Shown: positions 32,701 to 40,565 of the stretch, piece by piece
How positions within the stretch are numbered: the first letter of the stretch is position 1
How the letters are laid out: every line of letters begins with the position of its first letter
Assembly: GCF_028596125.1 (NCBI RefSeq)
Contig: NZ_CP117229.1
Location: 62,001-126,000, forward strand
Length of the DNA: 64,000 nucleotides
Direction of reading: 5' to 3'
Source of the DNA: Listeria innocua
GTDB lineage: Bacteria; Bacillota; Bacilli; Lactobacillales; Listeriaceae
Translations under genes and position numbers: made by a program
The notes under the pieces: generated by a model
What the model was told of the DNA's origin: nothing
Database searches by the model: none
What the model saw: the letters and a program-made list of their open reading frames with translations, nothing else

Positions 32701-35700
32701 GAGTCAGGCGAATCTCAAACAATCAAAGTACCACTGAAAGTAGATGAAACATTTGAATCTGCTACAGCTGGTAACAAAATTGGTGAACGTGATGTATACA
32801 ACCCTTACTATGCAGTTGAAACTAACACTTATTCTGGTTCAATCGCAGGAACTCGAGTAGGAGCAGAGTTAGTAATTGTAGAAGTAGCAGGTAAGTTATT
32901 CAAAGATAAAAACGCGAGTGGTATTTATGAAACCGCACAAGGCGATACACCACTAGCAAATGAAACAGTTGAATTATACAAATGGGATGAAGCTACATCC
33001 ACCTATGAACCATTCACCAAAGATGGACAAAATGTAACAACAACAACCGATGCCGATGGAAAATATAAGTTTGATTATAATTTAGGAATTGGTTACGGAA
33101 AATATGCTGTGAAATTCCCTGAAAAAGCAGGTTACAAGCATACGTTACAAAATGTTGGTAGAGATAAAGACTTAAATAGTGCAGCACCAAATATGGGTAC
33201 TGAAATTGGTTGGGTTAAAGATATTGATCCAGCACAACCAGATGCTCAGCACATTAATGCAGGGTACATTTCTTACGTTCCTGAAACAGATTTAAAAGTT
33301 AACTTAAATGAAAAAACAGTTCAAGAAGGTAAGAGCCTGAAAATCACTTTACCAAAAGTAGCTCCTACAAGTGGTGAAGCAGCAGAAGATACAATTGAAC
33401 CAGACATTTTCCAAAAAATCCAAGCTAACACAGATGGGTATAAGTGGACTACAGCTGATGCTTCCGTAGCAACAGCGAAAACACTAACTGATGGTTCTGT
33501 CGCAATTGTAGGTGGTTCTACGAATGGGAAAACAATTAGGGTTACAGATTTAACAATTGCTCTTAAAGATATTTTTGGCACAGAGAAAAAATCAACTGCC
33601 CCTCTTTATGTAACAACAGCAAACGGTAAAGTTGCTCAAAAAGATGAACTTAAAATTGGAGCAACTAACTTCACATTAGAATACAAAGATGCAGTTGTCC
33701 TTAGTGAAGCACAAGCAGTAACTAAAGCCAAAACAGCAGCATTTGAAGAAGTGAAAAACGGTGTGAATTCAGACGCTGAAGATCGCACAGATGTTGTTAA
33801 AGTAGACGAACAACAATTAAAAGCTCTTAAAAACGGTTCTAACCGCGGTGGTACGTATCCACTAACATTTACTCTTGAAAAAAATGGTAAAGAAGTTGAA
33901 ACAGTTATTGATGTAAAAGTAGAAAAAGACCTAACAGAAGTAAATGCTCATGATTCTACTATTTATGTTGGAGATAACTGGCGTGCGGCTGATAACTTTG
34001 ATAGTGCGCTAAATAAAGAAGGCGAAACGCTTACTTTTGCGGACATCGAGGCTACTGGAACAGTTGATACAACAAAAGCGGGTGAATATCCGGTCACTTA
34101 TAAATACAATGATACTACTAAAACAGTAACTATCACGGTAAAAGATGATGCGACCGAAATTAACGCGCATGATTCCACAATCTATACAGGCGATACTTGG
34201 AGTGCAAAAGATAACTTCGATAGCGCTGCAGATAGAGATGGAAATGAAGTAGCTTTATCAAAAGTAACAGTTACTAATACAGTTAATACAGCACAAGCTG
34301 GCACTTACCCAATCACGTATACGTATGGTGGTGTATCAAAAACTATTACAGTAACAGTTAAAGAAAATAAAAAAGGAATTAATGCCCATAACGCTACAAT
34401 TTATGTAGGAGATAGCTGGACAGCAGAAGATAATTTTGATAATGCTGTTGATAAAGATGGCAATCCAGTAGAATTTTCAAAAGTAACAGTAACTGAAACA
34501 CCTAATGTTAATACTAATAAAGCAGGAACTTATCAATTGAAATATACTTTTGATGGAGCTTCCAAAACAGTTACTCTTACAGTTAAAAATATTCAAACCG
34601 CTGTTAATGCCCACAACTCCACAGTTTATGTAGGAGAAACATGGGAAGCGAAGGATAACTTCGACAGTGCACGAAATAAAGACGGAGAAACAGTCGCTTT
34701 TGCAGATGTAGAAGTAGAAGGAAATGTGGATATGACCGTAGCAGGAACATATTCAATCACTTACAAATACGACGGTTTTTCTAAAACAATTAAAGTAACA
34801 GTTAAAAATCCACAAACTGCAATAACTGCACATGATTCTGTGGTTTATACAGGAGACAATTGGAGTGCTAAAGATAACTTTGATAGTGCAATTGATAAGG
34901 CTGGGAAACCAGTAGCTTATAGGGATATTACGGTGGAAGAAGATCCAACAGTGGACTTAAATACACCAGGAACCTACTCAGTAACGTATAAATATCAAGG
35001 TATATCTAAAGTAGTACAAATTACTGTGAAACCAAGACAAACTAAAGTAGAATCTCACGATAGCACGATTTATGCAGGAGCAAGTTGGAACGCCAAAGAC
35101 AACTTCGATTCAGCGATAGATAAAAAAGGCGATGACGTCAAACTATCTGATGTGACTGTAATTGGCCGTGTTGATAACCAAACACCAGGCACATATGAAA
35201 TCACTTACCGTTATGATGGTGTAACAAGCGTTTCTCGCGTGACTGTTCTACAAAATCATGCCAAAATCATTGTTAATGATAGTAAGCTGAAAATAAATGC
35301 AGATTGGGATGCGAAAGATAATTTCGTTCGCGCAATGTCTAGAGACGGTAGCGAAATTCCAATGTCTAAAGTAAAAGTTGAAGGTAAAGTTAATACGAAA
35401 AAAGCTGGGAAATACCAAGTAACTTATACGATTGATCCTAATGAAGGAACAGTAGATGCTGGTAAAGAAGAGCTTTCTGTTACAGCTACAATCGAAGTAG
35501 TAGAAGGAAAAGTAGCGATAACTCCATCAGAAAATAGCAATTCAGATGTAAAACCTGGTAAGCAAAAGACAGCAACATACCAACAAGCAATACCAAGAAC
35601 AGGGGACCAAATGAATTTATGGGTTGTTGTAATGGGCGCTTGCCTAGTAGGATTTGCGCTGTTCCTATGGACGTTTAGACAAAGAAGACGTCACGGATAA
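29719..35700 (+). CDS. Giant sortase-anchored surface protein with Ig-like repeats
   Basis: 1993 residues; AAAGGAG precedes a double ATG. Signal peptide with probable cleavage after SFRVFA (~33). A long adhesin-like region follows, with an SdrD-B-like domain at ~1055-1150 (AGKLFKDKNASGIYETAQGD, TTTDADGKYKFDY). From ~1405 to 1930 there are about seven tandem ~75-residue Ig-like repeats of the DUF5011 type, each opening with a variant of NAHDSTIYVGDNW and DNFDSA. The C-terminus has the sorting motif IPRTGD, a hydrophobic helix and RQRRRHG. It is separated from the F1-like operon by 143 bases without a terminator, so cotranscription is possible. Probably a wall-linked fibre. Confidence 0.88.
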   Translation: MMKLKSLRRPLLLVMAALLIIGQLNLSSFRVFAEEKGNESVSYEIQNELSSDKKKAKLKIKTTPKNEEVKILTIQTPDGKKVEGQEAEYTATKNGTVDFVINYQDQDKTEKTYTASYEVNDISEEVQNTPKPTVTEGNTPKKGSNLLKSSAPTVSMKIPDYNKTNWENGDIKDVSVTVEFNNNNASGKKINFTLPDGMRFVSLPVPSSYQAPSSVDSNILSYFGAGNPVGDSITSVTVPNKETGYNKATYGTLSYELDPATEKLTLNFSVQVDAAKYYGPTDLKSPIKVDAYMGEGSTPAASAEQSIRAEGKTVVGYANQKQVDTMFRNWYTSSFLPEVSPSTATEDSYNYTKPYSVVNGISQMDGRGSKIFVPKNVKTTLYYPEGMEYVGVVNENKSLLTNNENRTITHYPNENKVEIDFKQENYYGIIETILAVKYKVPEGTEEGTYTSPKVPHAVITTYDDKVFETDALTNDASDTTTLAAKDTCKVVGKAANKMVMLPRNYYINPDNESWAGLIQINNRQTAGVKTNQIYQIKFDENWEAYTVNIPFDGTYPGNKVKDVQYKTNLNSEYRTYDGTLPKTNGNKMLTLDATAVGLQEGEYFTEVKANVGDFSVGFTNIDTAAPFKAANSASYGIVKPGITSVQFDVNIWNADDEENTKVSGSSTYTVANNISTAANGTASFYNSEGTPIKTARAGETVTTKASLVMHDYPYGTRSVLNNPEVYLRQLEGTTVKPSSIKLTDQDGKEVDFTVEAKTAKNGDKVYVIKTKDITVGEFVGYPSKKQYLNISYNTTFDMTLSKSIHTDIQELLAWGGSNVISALGANVFLDNGLDVNQNGRDAERLLSTNTSTLSVPKQDTVAVETFLNVAGEGIKAGYVEGDDSTVSYFTPGTDADYMVKITNTSSGSASSLDIFIPIPKTGQDFGTKFQSEPFKWDMKLNGEVPMTAQQKSQFDLTYTADATADNYTSDSIYSNTLTDYGKANMVRIKVKTKIESGESQTIKVPLKVDETFESATAGNKIGERDVYNPYYAVETNTYSGSIAGTRVGAELVIVEVAGKLFKDKNASGIYETAQGDTPLANETVELYKWDEATSTYEPFTKDGQNVTTTTDADGKYKFDYNLGIGYGKYAVKFPEKAGYKHTLQNVGRDKDLNSAAPNMGTEIGWVKDIDPAQPDAQHINAGYISYVPETDLKVNLNEKTVQEGKSLKITLPKVAPTSGEAAEDTIEPDIFQKIQANTDGYKWTTADASVATAKTLTDGSVAIVGGSTNGKTIRVTDLTIALKDIFGTEKKSTAPLYVTTANGKVAQKDELKIGATNFTLEYKDAVVLSEAQAVTKAKTAAFEEVKNGVNSDAEDRTDVVKVDEQQLKALKNGSNRGGTYPLTFTLEKNGKEVETVIDVKVEKDLTEVNAHDSTIYVGDNWRAADNFDSALNKEGETLTFADIEATGTVDTTKAGEYPVTYKYNDTTKTVTITVKDDATEINAHDSTIYTGDTWSAKDNFDSAADRDGNEVALSKVTVTNTVNTAQAGTYPITYTYGGVSKTITVTVKENKKGINAHNATIYVGDSWTAEDNFDNAVDKDGNPVEFSKVTVTETPNVNTNKAGTYQLKYTFDGASKTVTLTVKNIQTAVNAHNSTVYVGETWEAKDNFDSARNKDGETVAFADVEVEGNVDMTVAGTYSITYKYDGFSKTIKVTVKNPQTAITAHDSVVYTGDNWSAKDNFDSAIDKAGKPVAYRDITVEEDPTVDLNTPGTYSVTYKYQGISKVVQITVKPRQTKVESHDSTIYAGASWNAKDNFDSAIDKKGDDVKLSDVTVIGRVDNQTPGTYEITYRYDGVTSVSRVTVLQNHAKIIVNDSKLKINADWDAKDNFVRAMSRDGSEIPMSKVKVEGKVNTKKAGKYQVTYTIDPNEGTVDAGKEELSVTATIEVVEGKVAITPSENSNSDVKPGKQKTATYQQAIPRTGDQMNLWVVVMGACLVGFALFLWTFRQRRRHG
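33960..35510 (+). repeat. Tandem Ig-like domain repeats within the surface protein
   Basis: About seven in-frame repeats of roughly 210-225 bases, each encoding H(D/N)S(T/V)xY(V/T/A)G(D/E), then DNFDxA and a closing TYxxTYxYxGxxKTxxVTVK. Repeats are similar in protein but diverged in DNA, so the array is old and fairly stable. The last one or two units are more divergent. Confidence 0.8.
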
Positions 35701-35720
35701 TTGAAAGAATAGTTTCGGGG

Positions 35721-35756
35721 AGGTAGGTATGTCAGGTTTAGACTAGCCTACCTTTT
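35721..35756 (+). terminator. Terminator after the giant surface protein
   Basis: AGGTAGG (35721-35727) pairs with CCTACCT (35747-35753), followed by TTT; a 7-bp stem with a 19-base loop, moderate strength. Confidence 0.6.
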
Positions 35757-35861
35757 CCGGACATTTAAACAAGTTTTTCTATAGAGAGTTAGTTATACAG
35801 ATAATACGGTTCAACCGATAGCCAAGGGTTTTAGACATCTAGGAGGAAAGGAAGTAGAAAA

Positions 35862-36500
35862 ATGACCTTTTTAGAATTTCATCAACTAATCAGCCAAGAT
35901 TCACTGATTTATTCATGGATTAGGAAAAATTTTTCTTTTGTTCACCAGGAGTTGGAGGCAGGTAAGGAACTTAAAATGCAGCATGAACAACTAATCATTA
36001 TGGAAAAAGGCCTGCTAATACAAAAAAGCGAAGAAGATAAGAAGCTTACTTTTCAACGAGTATTCGCGGATCAACGGATTATTTTTACGACAGGTGGAAG
36101 TCTTACATTAGGTGCTCTAGAAGATACGGTTTATAGCGTTATCCCTACAGACGAATTGTTTGAGAAATTGGATGAGCATCAATTGTTACCTAATTTCTTT
36201 TTACAAATAGCTGAAGATTTTGAGGTAAGTATCGAATGGCAAAGAAAGTTAATGTCGGCTTATCCAGAGGAACGGGTCAGAATGGTTTTGAGAAAAGTAA
36301 TTGAACGATACAAACTAGATCCCGTGCACAATCCAGTATTTCCAAGATGGCTTAAAATTTATGTTCTAGCAAAGTTCGCAAAATGTTCCGTCTCAACAAC
36401 TTCTATGATAGTAAATGATTTAGCTGAGAAGGGTGAAATTAATGTTAAAATGACTCCTTGGATATTAATGCAGGATTCACCAGCATATTGTGTCTCTTAA
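35862..36500 (+). CDS. Crp/Fnr (PrfA-like) regulator, downstream copy
   Basis: 212 residues, ATG preceded by AGGAGG and GGAAG. Same layout and length as the regulator at 14724: N-terminal EFHQLISQDSLIYSWI, beta-barrel, long helix, and helix-turn-helix LAKFAKCSVSTTSMIVNDLA. The matching C-terminal segment of the upstream copy is LAKLANCSISTISSTVNELH. The two are clearly paralogues placed on either side of the ATPase/surface-protein cluster. A small inverted repeat, CGGTT-C-AACCG (35817-35827), lies 35 bases upstream of the start and may be an autoregulatory site. Ligand unknown. Confidence 0.8.
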   Translation: MTFLEFHQLISQDSLIYSWIRKNFSFVHQELEAGKELKMQHEQLIIMEKGLLIQKSEEDKKLTFQRVFADQRIIFTTGGSLTLGALEDTVYSVIPTDELFEKLDEHQLLPNFFLQIAEDFEVSIEWQRKLMSAYPEERVRMVLRKVIERYKLDPVHNPVFPRWLKIYVLAKFAKCSVSTTSMIVNDLAEKGEINVKMTPWILMQDSPAYCVS

Positions 36501-36510
36501 TAAAACTATA

Positions 36511-36547
36511 AAAAACTACTCAAATTCAATTTTTGAGTAGTTTTTTT
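36511..36547 (+). terminator. Terminator after the downstream Crp-type regulator
   Basis: AAAACTACTCAAA (36512-36524) pairs with TTTGAGTAGTTTT, followed by a run of T to 36547. Confidence 0.88.
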
Positions 36548-36730
36548 GTTTTTTAGTAGGGTTAATATGAAATTAATAACTTTTTTCAATATACTTTATT
36601 CATTTTTTAGATACACTAAAATTTGAGTATCTATTTTCTGTATTAATGAGCGATACACTATTTAATATCTTTATAATTTAGAATGATAAAGTATTGGTAA
36701 ATAAGGGTTTTGGATGCAATACTAATAAGT

Positions 36731-36746
36731 TGGCACAGAACTTGCA
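36731..36746 (+). promoter_or_regulatory. Sigma-54 (-24/-12) promoter of the mannose PTS operon
   Basis: TGGCAC (36731-36736) and TTGCA (36742-36746) have GG and GC exactly ten bases apart, a near-perfect sigma-54 promoter about 50 bases before mptA. Known L. monocytogenes biology: mpt depends on sigma-54 (RpoN) and the activator ManR. Confidence 0.9.
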
Positions 36747-36796
36747 ATATATTAAGCGGGTAGCAAAATAAATGAATTATATTAGGAGGGAAAAAG

Positions 36797-37762
36797 ATGG
36801 TAGGAATTATCCTCGCAACTCACGGTGAATTTGCTGAAGGTATTTTGCAGTCCGGAACAATGATTTTCGGCGAGCAAGAAAACGTTAAAGCAATCACTTT
36901 GATGCCAAGCGAAGGTCCAGAAGACATCAAAGCTAAAATGGAAGCTGCAATTGCATCCTTTGATAGCCAAGATGAAGTTTTATTCTTAGTGGATCTTTGG
37001 GGAGGCACACCATTCAATCAAGCAAACGGTCTTTATGAATTACATAAAGATAAGTGGGCAATCGTAGCAGGACTTAATTTGCCAATGCTGATTGAAGCTT
37101 TCTCATCACGTTTCACAATGGAAAGCGCACACGAAATCGCAGCAAATATCCTTGCGCCAGCTCAAGAAGGTATCCGCGTGAAACCAGAAGAACTTCAGCC
37201 GCAAGTAACAGCTACTGAACAACCACAAGCAGAAATCGCTGCAGTTGGTGATGGCAAAATTGAATTCGTTTTAACTCGTGTTGATTCTCGTCTCTTGCAT
37301 GGTCAAGTAGCCACTGCTTGGACAAAAGCAACACACCCAACAAGAATCATCGTCGTTTCAGATGCAGTTGCAAAAGACGATCTTCGTAAAAAATTAATCG
37401 AACAAGCAGCACCACCAGGAGTAAAAGCTAACGTTATCCCAGTCCAAAAAATGATTGAGATTTCAAAAGATCCACGTTTCGGCAATACAAAAGCACTTTT
37501 ATTATTCGAAAATCCTCAAGATGTTTTACGCGCAATTGAAGGTGGCGTAGAAATCGAACAAGTAAACGTTGGTTCCATGGCTCACTCTGTAGGTAAAGTT
37601 GTTGTTAGCAAAGTACTTTCCATGGGGAAAGATGATGTTGCCACTTTTGAGAAATTAAAAGAAAAAGGCGTTAAATTCGATGTGCGTAAAGTCCCTAATG
37701 ACTCAAGCGCTAACATGGAAGACATCATCAAAAAAGCAAAAAATGAACTAAAGACACAGTAA
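36797..37762 (+). CDS. mptA: Mannose-family PTS IIAB component
   Basis: 321 residues, GGAGG before the ATG. IIA domain (1-~135) with the phosphoryl-acceptor His in GIILATHGEFAEG (His9) and LVDLWGGTPFNQ. A Gln/Ala/Pro-rich linker (~135-155) is followed by a IIB domain (~160-321) with VDSRLLHGQVATAW, whose His accepts phosphate from IIA. It passes phosphate from HPr to mannose/glucose imported by MptC/MptD. First gene of a three-gene operon under a sigma-54 promoter. In L. monocytogenes this permease is the main glucose importer and the receptor for class IIa bacteriocins. Complete. Confidence 0.93.
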   Translation: MVGIILATHGEFAEGILQSGTMIFGEQENVKAITLMPSEGPEDIKAKMEAAIASFDSQDEVLFLVDLWGGTPFNQANGLYELHKDKWAIVAGLNLPMLIEAFSSRFTMESAHEIAANILAPAQEGIRVKPEELQPQVTATEQPQAEIAAVGDGKIEFVLTRVDSRLLHGQVATAWTKATHPTRIIVVSDAVAKDDLRKKLIEQAAPPGVKANVIPVQKMIEISKDPRFGNTKALLLFENPQDVLRAIEGGVEIEQVNVGSMAHSVGKVVVSKVLSMGKDDVATFEKLKEKGVKFDVRKVPNDSSANMEDIIKKAKNELKTQ

Positions 37763-37785
37763 AAAATTAAAATAGGAGGTTTATT

Positions 37786-38592
37786 ATGTCTGTCATATCA
37801 ATAATTTTAGTAGTACTTATTGCATTTTTAGCAGGTATCGAAGGAATTCTAGATGAATTTCAGTTCCATCAGCCATTAATCGCATGTACATTAATTGGTC
37901 TCGTAACAGGTAACTTAACAGCATGTATCATCCTTGGCGGAACTCTACAAATGATCGCACTTGGATGGGCAAACATCGGAGCAGCCGTAGCACCAGATGC
38001 CGCGCTTGCCTCAGTAGCTTCAGCAATTATATTAGTTTTAGGTGGACAAGGGGTAGCAGGTATTCCGTCCGCAATCGCAATTGCAATTCCGCTTGCAGTA
38101 GCAGGTCTTTTCTTAACTATGATCGTTCGTACATTGGCAGTTCCAATTGTTCACTTGATGGACAGAGCCGCTGAAAAAGGGAATATTCGCACCGTAGAGT
38201 GGTTACATATTTCAGCAATTTGTATGCAAGGTATTCGTATCGCAATCCCTGCAGCAGCACTTTTATTCATTCCAGCAGACAGCGTTCAATCTTTCTTAGA
38301 AGCAATGCCAGCTTGGTTAACAGATGGTATGGCTATCGGTGGAGGAATGGTAGTTGCCGTTGGTTATGCGCTTGTTATTAACATGATGGCTACTAAAGAA
38401 GTATGGCCGTTCTTCGTTATCGGTTTCGTAGTAGCTGCAATTTCTCAACTTACACTTATCGCAATTGGTGCTCTAGGTGTTGCACTTGCTCTTATTTACC
38501 TTAACCTATCTAAAATGGGTGGCGGTAATTCAAATGGCGGTGGAGGCGGAAACTCACGCGATCCACTCGGCGATATATTAAACGACTATTAA
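37786..38592 (+). CDS. mptC: Mannose-family PTS IIC component
   Basis: 268 residues, AGGAGG upstream. Membrane protein with multiple helices and the IIC-Man hallmark GGTLQMIALGWANIGAAVAP (~50-69), followed by LVLGGQGVAGIPSAIAIAIP. Gly/Asn-rich tail (GGGNSNGGGGGNSRD) as in Listeria and lactobacilli. With MptD it forms the sugar channel; in class IIa bacteriocin sensitivity an outside loop of this subunit is the recognition site. Second gene of the operon. Confidence 0.93.
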   Translation: MSVISIILVVLIAFLAGIEGILDEFQFHQPLIACTLIGLVTGNLTACIILGGTLQMIALGWANIGAAVAPDAALASVASAIILVLGGQGVAGIPSAIAIAIPLAVAGLFLTMIVRTLAVPIVHLMDRAAEKGNIRTVEWLHISAICMQGIRIAIPAAALLFIPADSVQSFLEAMPAWLTDGMAIGGGMVVAVGYALVINMMATKEVWPFFVIGFVVAAISQLTLIAIGALGVALALIYLNLSKMGGGNSNGGGGGNSRDPLGDILNDY

Positions 38593-38613
38593 TAAAAAAA
38601 GGAGGAGAATAGA

Positions 38614-39525
38614 ATGGCAGAAAAAATCGAATTATCAAAGAGAGATCGTCTACGCGTAGCATGGCGCTCTACGTTCATTCAAGGTTCATGGAACTACGAA
38701 CGTATGCAAAATGGTGGCTGGGCATTCTCTATGATTCCCGCTATTAAAAAATTATATAAAACAAAAGAAGACCGTTCATCTGCGTTAAAACGTCATTTAG
38801 AATTCTTTAATACACATCCATATATTGCATCTCCAATTCTTGGGGTAACACTTGCACTTGAAGAAGAACGTGCAAATGGTGCAGAAGTTGATGATGTAGC
38901 AATTCAAGGGGTTAAAGTTGGTATGATGGGACCTCTAGCTGGTGTTGGTGATCCAGTATTCTGGTTTACAATTCGTCCAATGTTAGGTGCATTAGGTGCT
39001 TCTCTTGCCTTGAGTGGAAACATTCTTGGACCTATCTTATTCTTCGTTGCTTGGAACGTAATCCGTTGGGGCTTCATGTGGTATACACAAGAATTCGGCT
39101 ACAAAGCTGGTTCTAAAATTACTGATGACCTTTCTGGTGGATTACTGCAAGACATTACAAAAGGTGCTTCGATACTCGGGATGTTCGTCCTCGCCGCCTT
39201 GGTGCAGAGATGGGTAAATATCCAGTTTGCGCCAATTATCTCGAAAGTTAAACTTGATGAAGGTGCGTATATTGATTGGAGTCATCTTCCACAAGGTGCA
39301 CAAGGTATCAAAACTGCTTTAGAACAACAACAAGCAGGATTAGCTCTTTCTGAAATTAAAGTAACAACCTTGCAAAATAACTTGGATAACTTAATCCCAG
39401 GACTTGCAGCAGTAGCTCTTACATTCCTATGTATGTGGTTACTTAAGAAAAAAATCAGCCCAATTATCATCATTCTAGGTCTATTCGTAGTTGGTATAGT
39501 TGGTCACTTAATCGGGCTTCTGTAA
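38614..39525 (+). CDS. mptD: Mannose-family PTS IID component
   Basis: 303 residues, GGAGGAG upstream. N-terminal soluble part with QGSWNYERMQNGGWAFSMIP, the IID-Man signature, and GVKVGMMGPLAGVGDPVFWF (~110-129). A C-terminal pair of membrane helices follows, with an insertion at ~205-255 (the gamma+ region of glucose-specific Man permeases). Partner of MptC in the membrane. Last gene before the operon terminator. Confidence 0.93.
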   Translation: MAEKIELSKRDRLRVAWRSTFIQGSWNYERMQNGGWAFSMIPAIKKLYKTKEDRSSALKRHLEFFNTHPYIASPILGVTLALEEERANGAEVDDVAIQGVKVGMMGPLAGVGDPVFWFTIRPMLGALGASLALSGNILGPILFFVAWNVIRWGFMWYTQEFGYKAGSKITDDLSGGLLQDITKGASILGMFVLAALVQRWVNIQFAPIISKVKLDEGAYIDWSHLPQGAQGIKTALEQQQAGLALSEIKVTTLQNNLDNLIPGLAAVALTFLCMWLLKKKISPIIIILGLFVVGIVGHLIGLL

Positions 39526-39540
39526 AAATAAGCTGATCGA

Positions 39541-39576
39541 AAAGAGGCTGGTGCAATATTCACCGAGCCTCTTTTC
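39541..39576 (+). terminator. Terminator of the mptACD operon
   Basis: AAAGAGGCTGGTG (39541-39553) pairs, with one bulge, with CACCGAGCCTCTTT, followed by T. Confidence 0.8.
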
Positions 39577-39651
39577 GTTTAGATATATGACACAGATAAA
39601 CGAATACGGTATAATAAACAAAACAAGCGAAAAGAAATGGAGCGAATACAG

Positions 39652-40041
39652 TTGGTTCAATCGATTAATACAAAGGTAGACTTAACAATAGATGCCACCG
39701 CGTATACTGGACTTACAGATTACGGGAAAATTATGATTGGCGACAAAGGTTTTGAATTTTTCAACTCACGTGATGTGCGTAAATTCGTTCAAATCCCTTG
39801 GGAAGAAGTAGATCAAGTTATTGTATCCGTTATGCTAAAAGGTAAGTGGATCCCTCGCTACGCCATTAAAACAAAGCGCAACGGCACATATACATTTGCT
39901 TCTAAAAAGCCTAAAGAAGTTTTACGTAAAATAAGAGTTTATGTCGACCCAGCCAATATGGTGAGCTCGCTAAGTTTCTTTGATGTTATGAAGCGCTCGT
40001 TTCGGTCGATATTTAGCAAGAAGAAAAACAAAAATAAATAA
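39652..40041 (+). CDS. DUF956 protein linked to mannose PTS
   Basis: 129 residues from the TTG at 39652, which follows GGAG by nine bases and gives the usual family start [10 protein letters not shown]; the ATG at 39637 is inside the ribosome site. Soluble; [20 protein letters not shown] and [20 protein letters not shown] are typical of DUF956. Genes of this family sit beside mannose PTS operons in many Firmicutes (called ManO in some), with a proposed regulatory role on the permease. Separate transcript after the mpt terminator. Confidence 0.8.
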   Translation: MVQSINTKVDLTIDATAYTGLTDYGKIMIGDKGFEFFNSRDVRKFVQIPWEEVDQVIVSVMLKGKWIPRYAIKTKRNGTYTFASKKPKEVLRKIRVYVDPANMVSSLSFFDVMKRSFRSIFSKKKNKNK

Positions 40042-40056
40042 GCCGATTTATACCGA

Positions 40057-40096
40057 AAAGCTTCAATGGACTTATGTCTGTTGATGCTTTTTTTTC
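40057..40096 (+). terminator. Terminator after the DUF956 gene
   Basis: AAAAGCTTCAA pairs, with one mismatch, with TTGATGCTTTT, followed by T to 40096. Confidence 0.65.
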
Positions 40097-40175
40097 GTAC
40101 ATAATAATTGAACAAACAGCGCATTTTGGTACAATAGAAAGTGAAATCAAAAGTAAACGAAGGAGGAACACCAAC

Positions 40176-40526
40176 ATGAAAAAACCAAGAATCTACACGA
40201 TGTCATTCGCTAGTGTATACCCTCTTTACATACAAAAAGTGGAGAAAAAAGATCGCACAAAAGAAGAAGTGGATGAAGTTATTTTTTGGCTAACTGGCTA
40301 TGACCAAGCCTCCTTACAAAAAGCCATAGATCAAGAAATCGACTTTGAGACTTTTTTCGAGCAAGCACCAAAAATGAATCCCAATGCCTCTTTAATCACC
40401 GGAGTTATATGTGGCTACCGAGTGGAAGAAATTGAAGATAAACTTATGCAACAAATACGATACCTAGATAAATTAGTTGATGAACTTGCAAAAGGAAAGA
40501 AAATGGAGAAAATTTTAAGAAAATAA
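40176..40526 (+). CDS. DUF2200 family protein
   Basis: 116 residues from the ATG at 40176, preceded by AAGGAGG; the longer upstream frame runs through a terminator and is rejected. [20 protein letters not shown] near the start, then [17 protein letters not shown], match the DUF2200 family of small alpha-helical proteins with unknown function. The sequence is otherwise ordinary, single-gene unit. Confidence 0.85.
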   Translation: MKKPRIYTMSFASVYPLYIQKVEKKDRTKEEVDEVIFWLTGYDQASLQKAIDQEIDFETFFEQAPKMNPNASLITGVICGYRVEEIEDKLMQQIRYLDKLVDELAKGKKMEKILRK

Positions 40527-40528
40527 GT

Positions 40529-40560
40529 AAAAAGCAGCCGTTTTGAATGGCTGCTTTTTT
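40529..40560. terminator. Bidirectional terminator
   Basis: AAAAAGCAGCC (40529-40539) pairs with GGCTGCTTTTTT (40549-40560). It serves the DUF2200 gene and probably the convergent gene ending at 40566. Confidence 0.88.
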
Positions 40561-40565
40561 GTTGG

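Noticed and set aside
33960-35510. CRISPR-like or satellite DNA array
   Set aside because: The periodicity is of in-frame protein repeats of ~75 residues; DNA units diverge and there are no spacers.
40074-40175. N-terminal extension of the DUF2200 protein
   Set aside because: It lies in the terminator of the previous gene; the ATG at 40176 has AAGGAGG.
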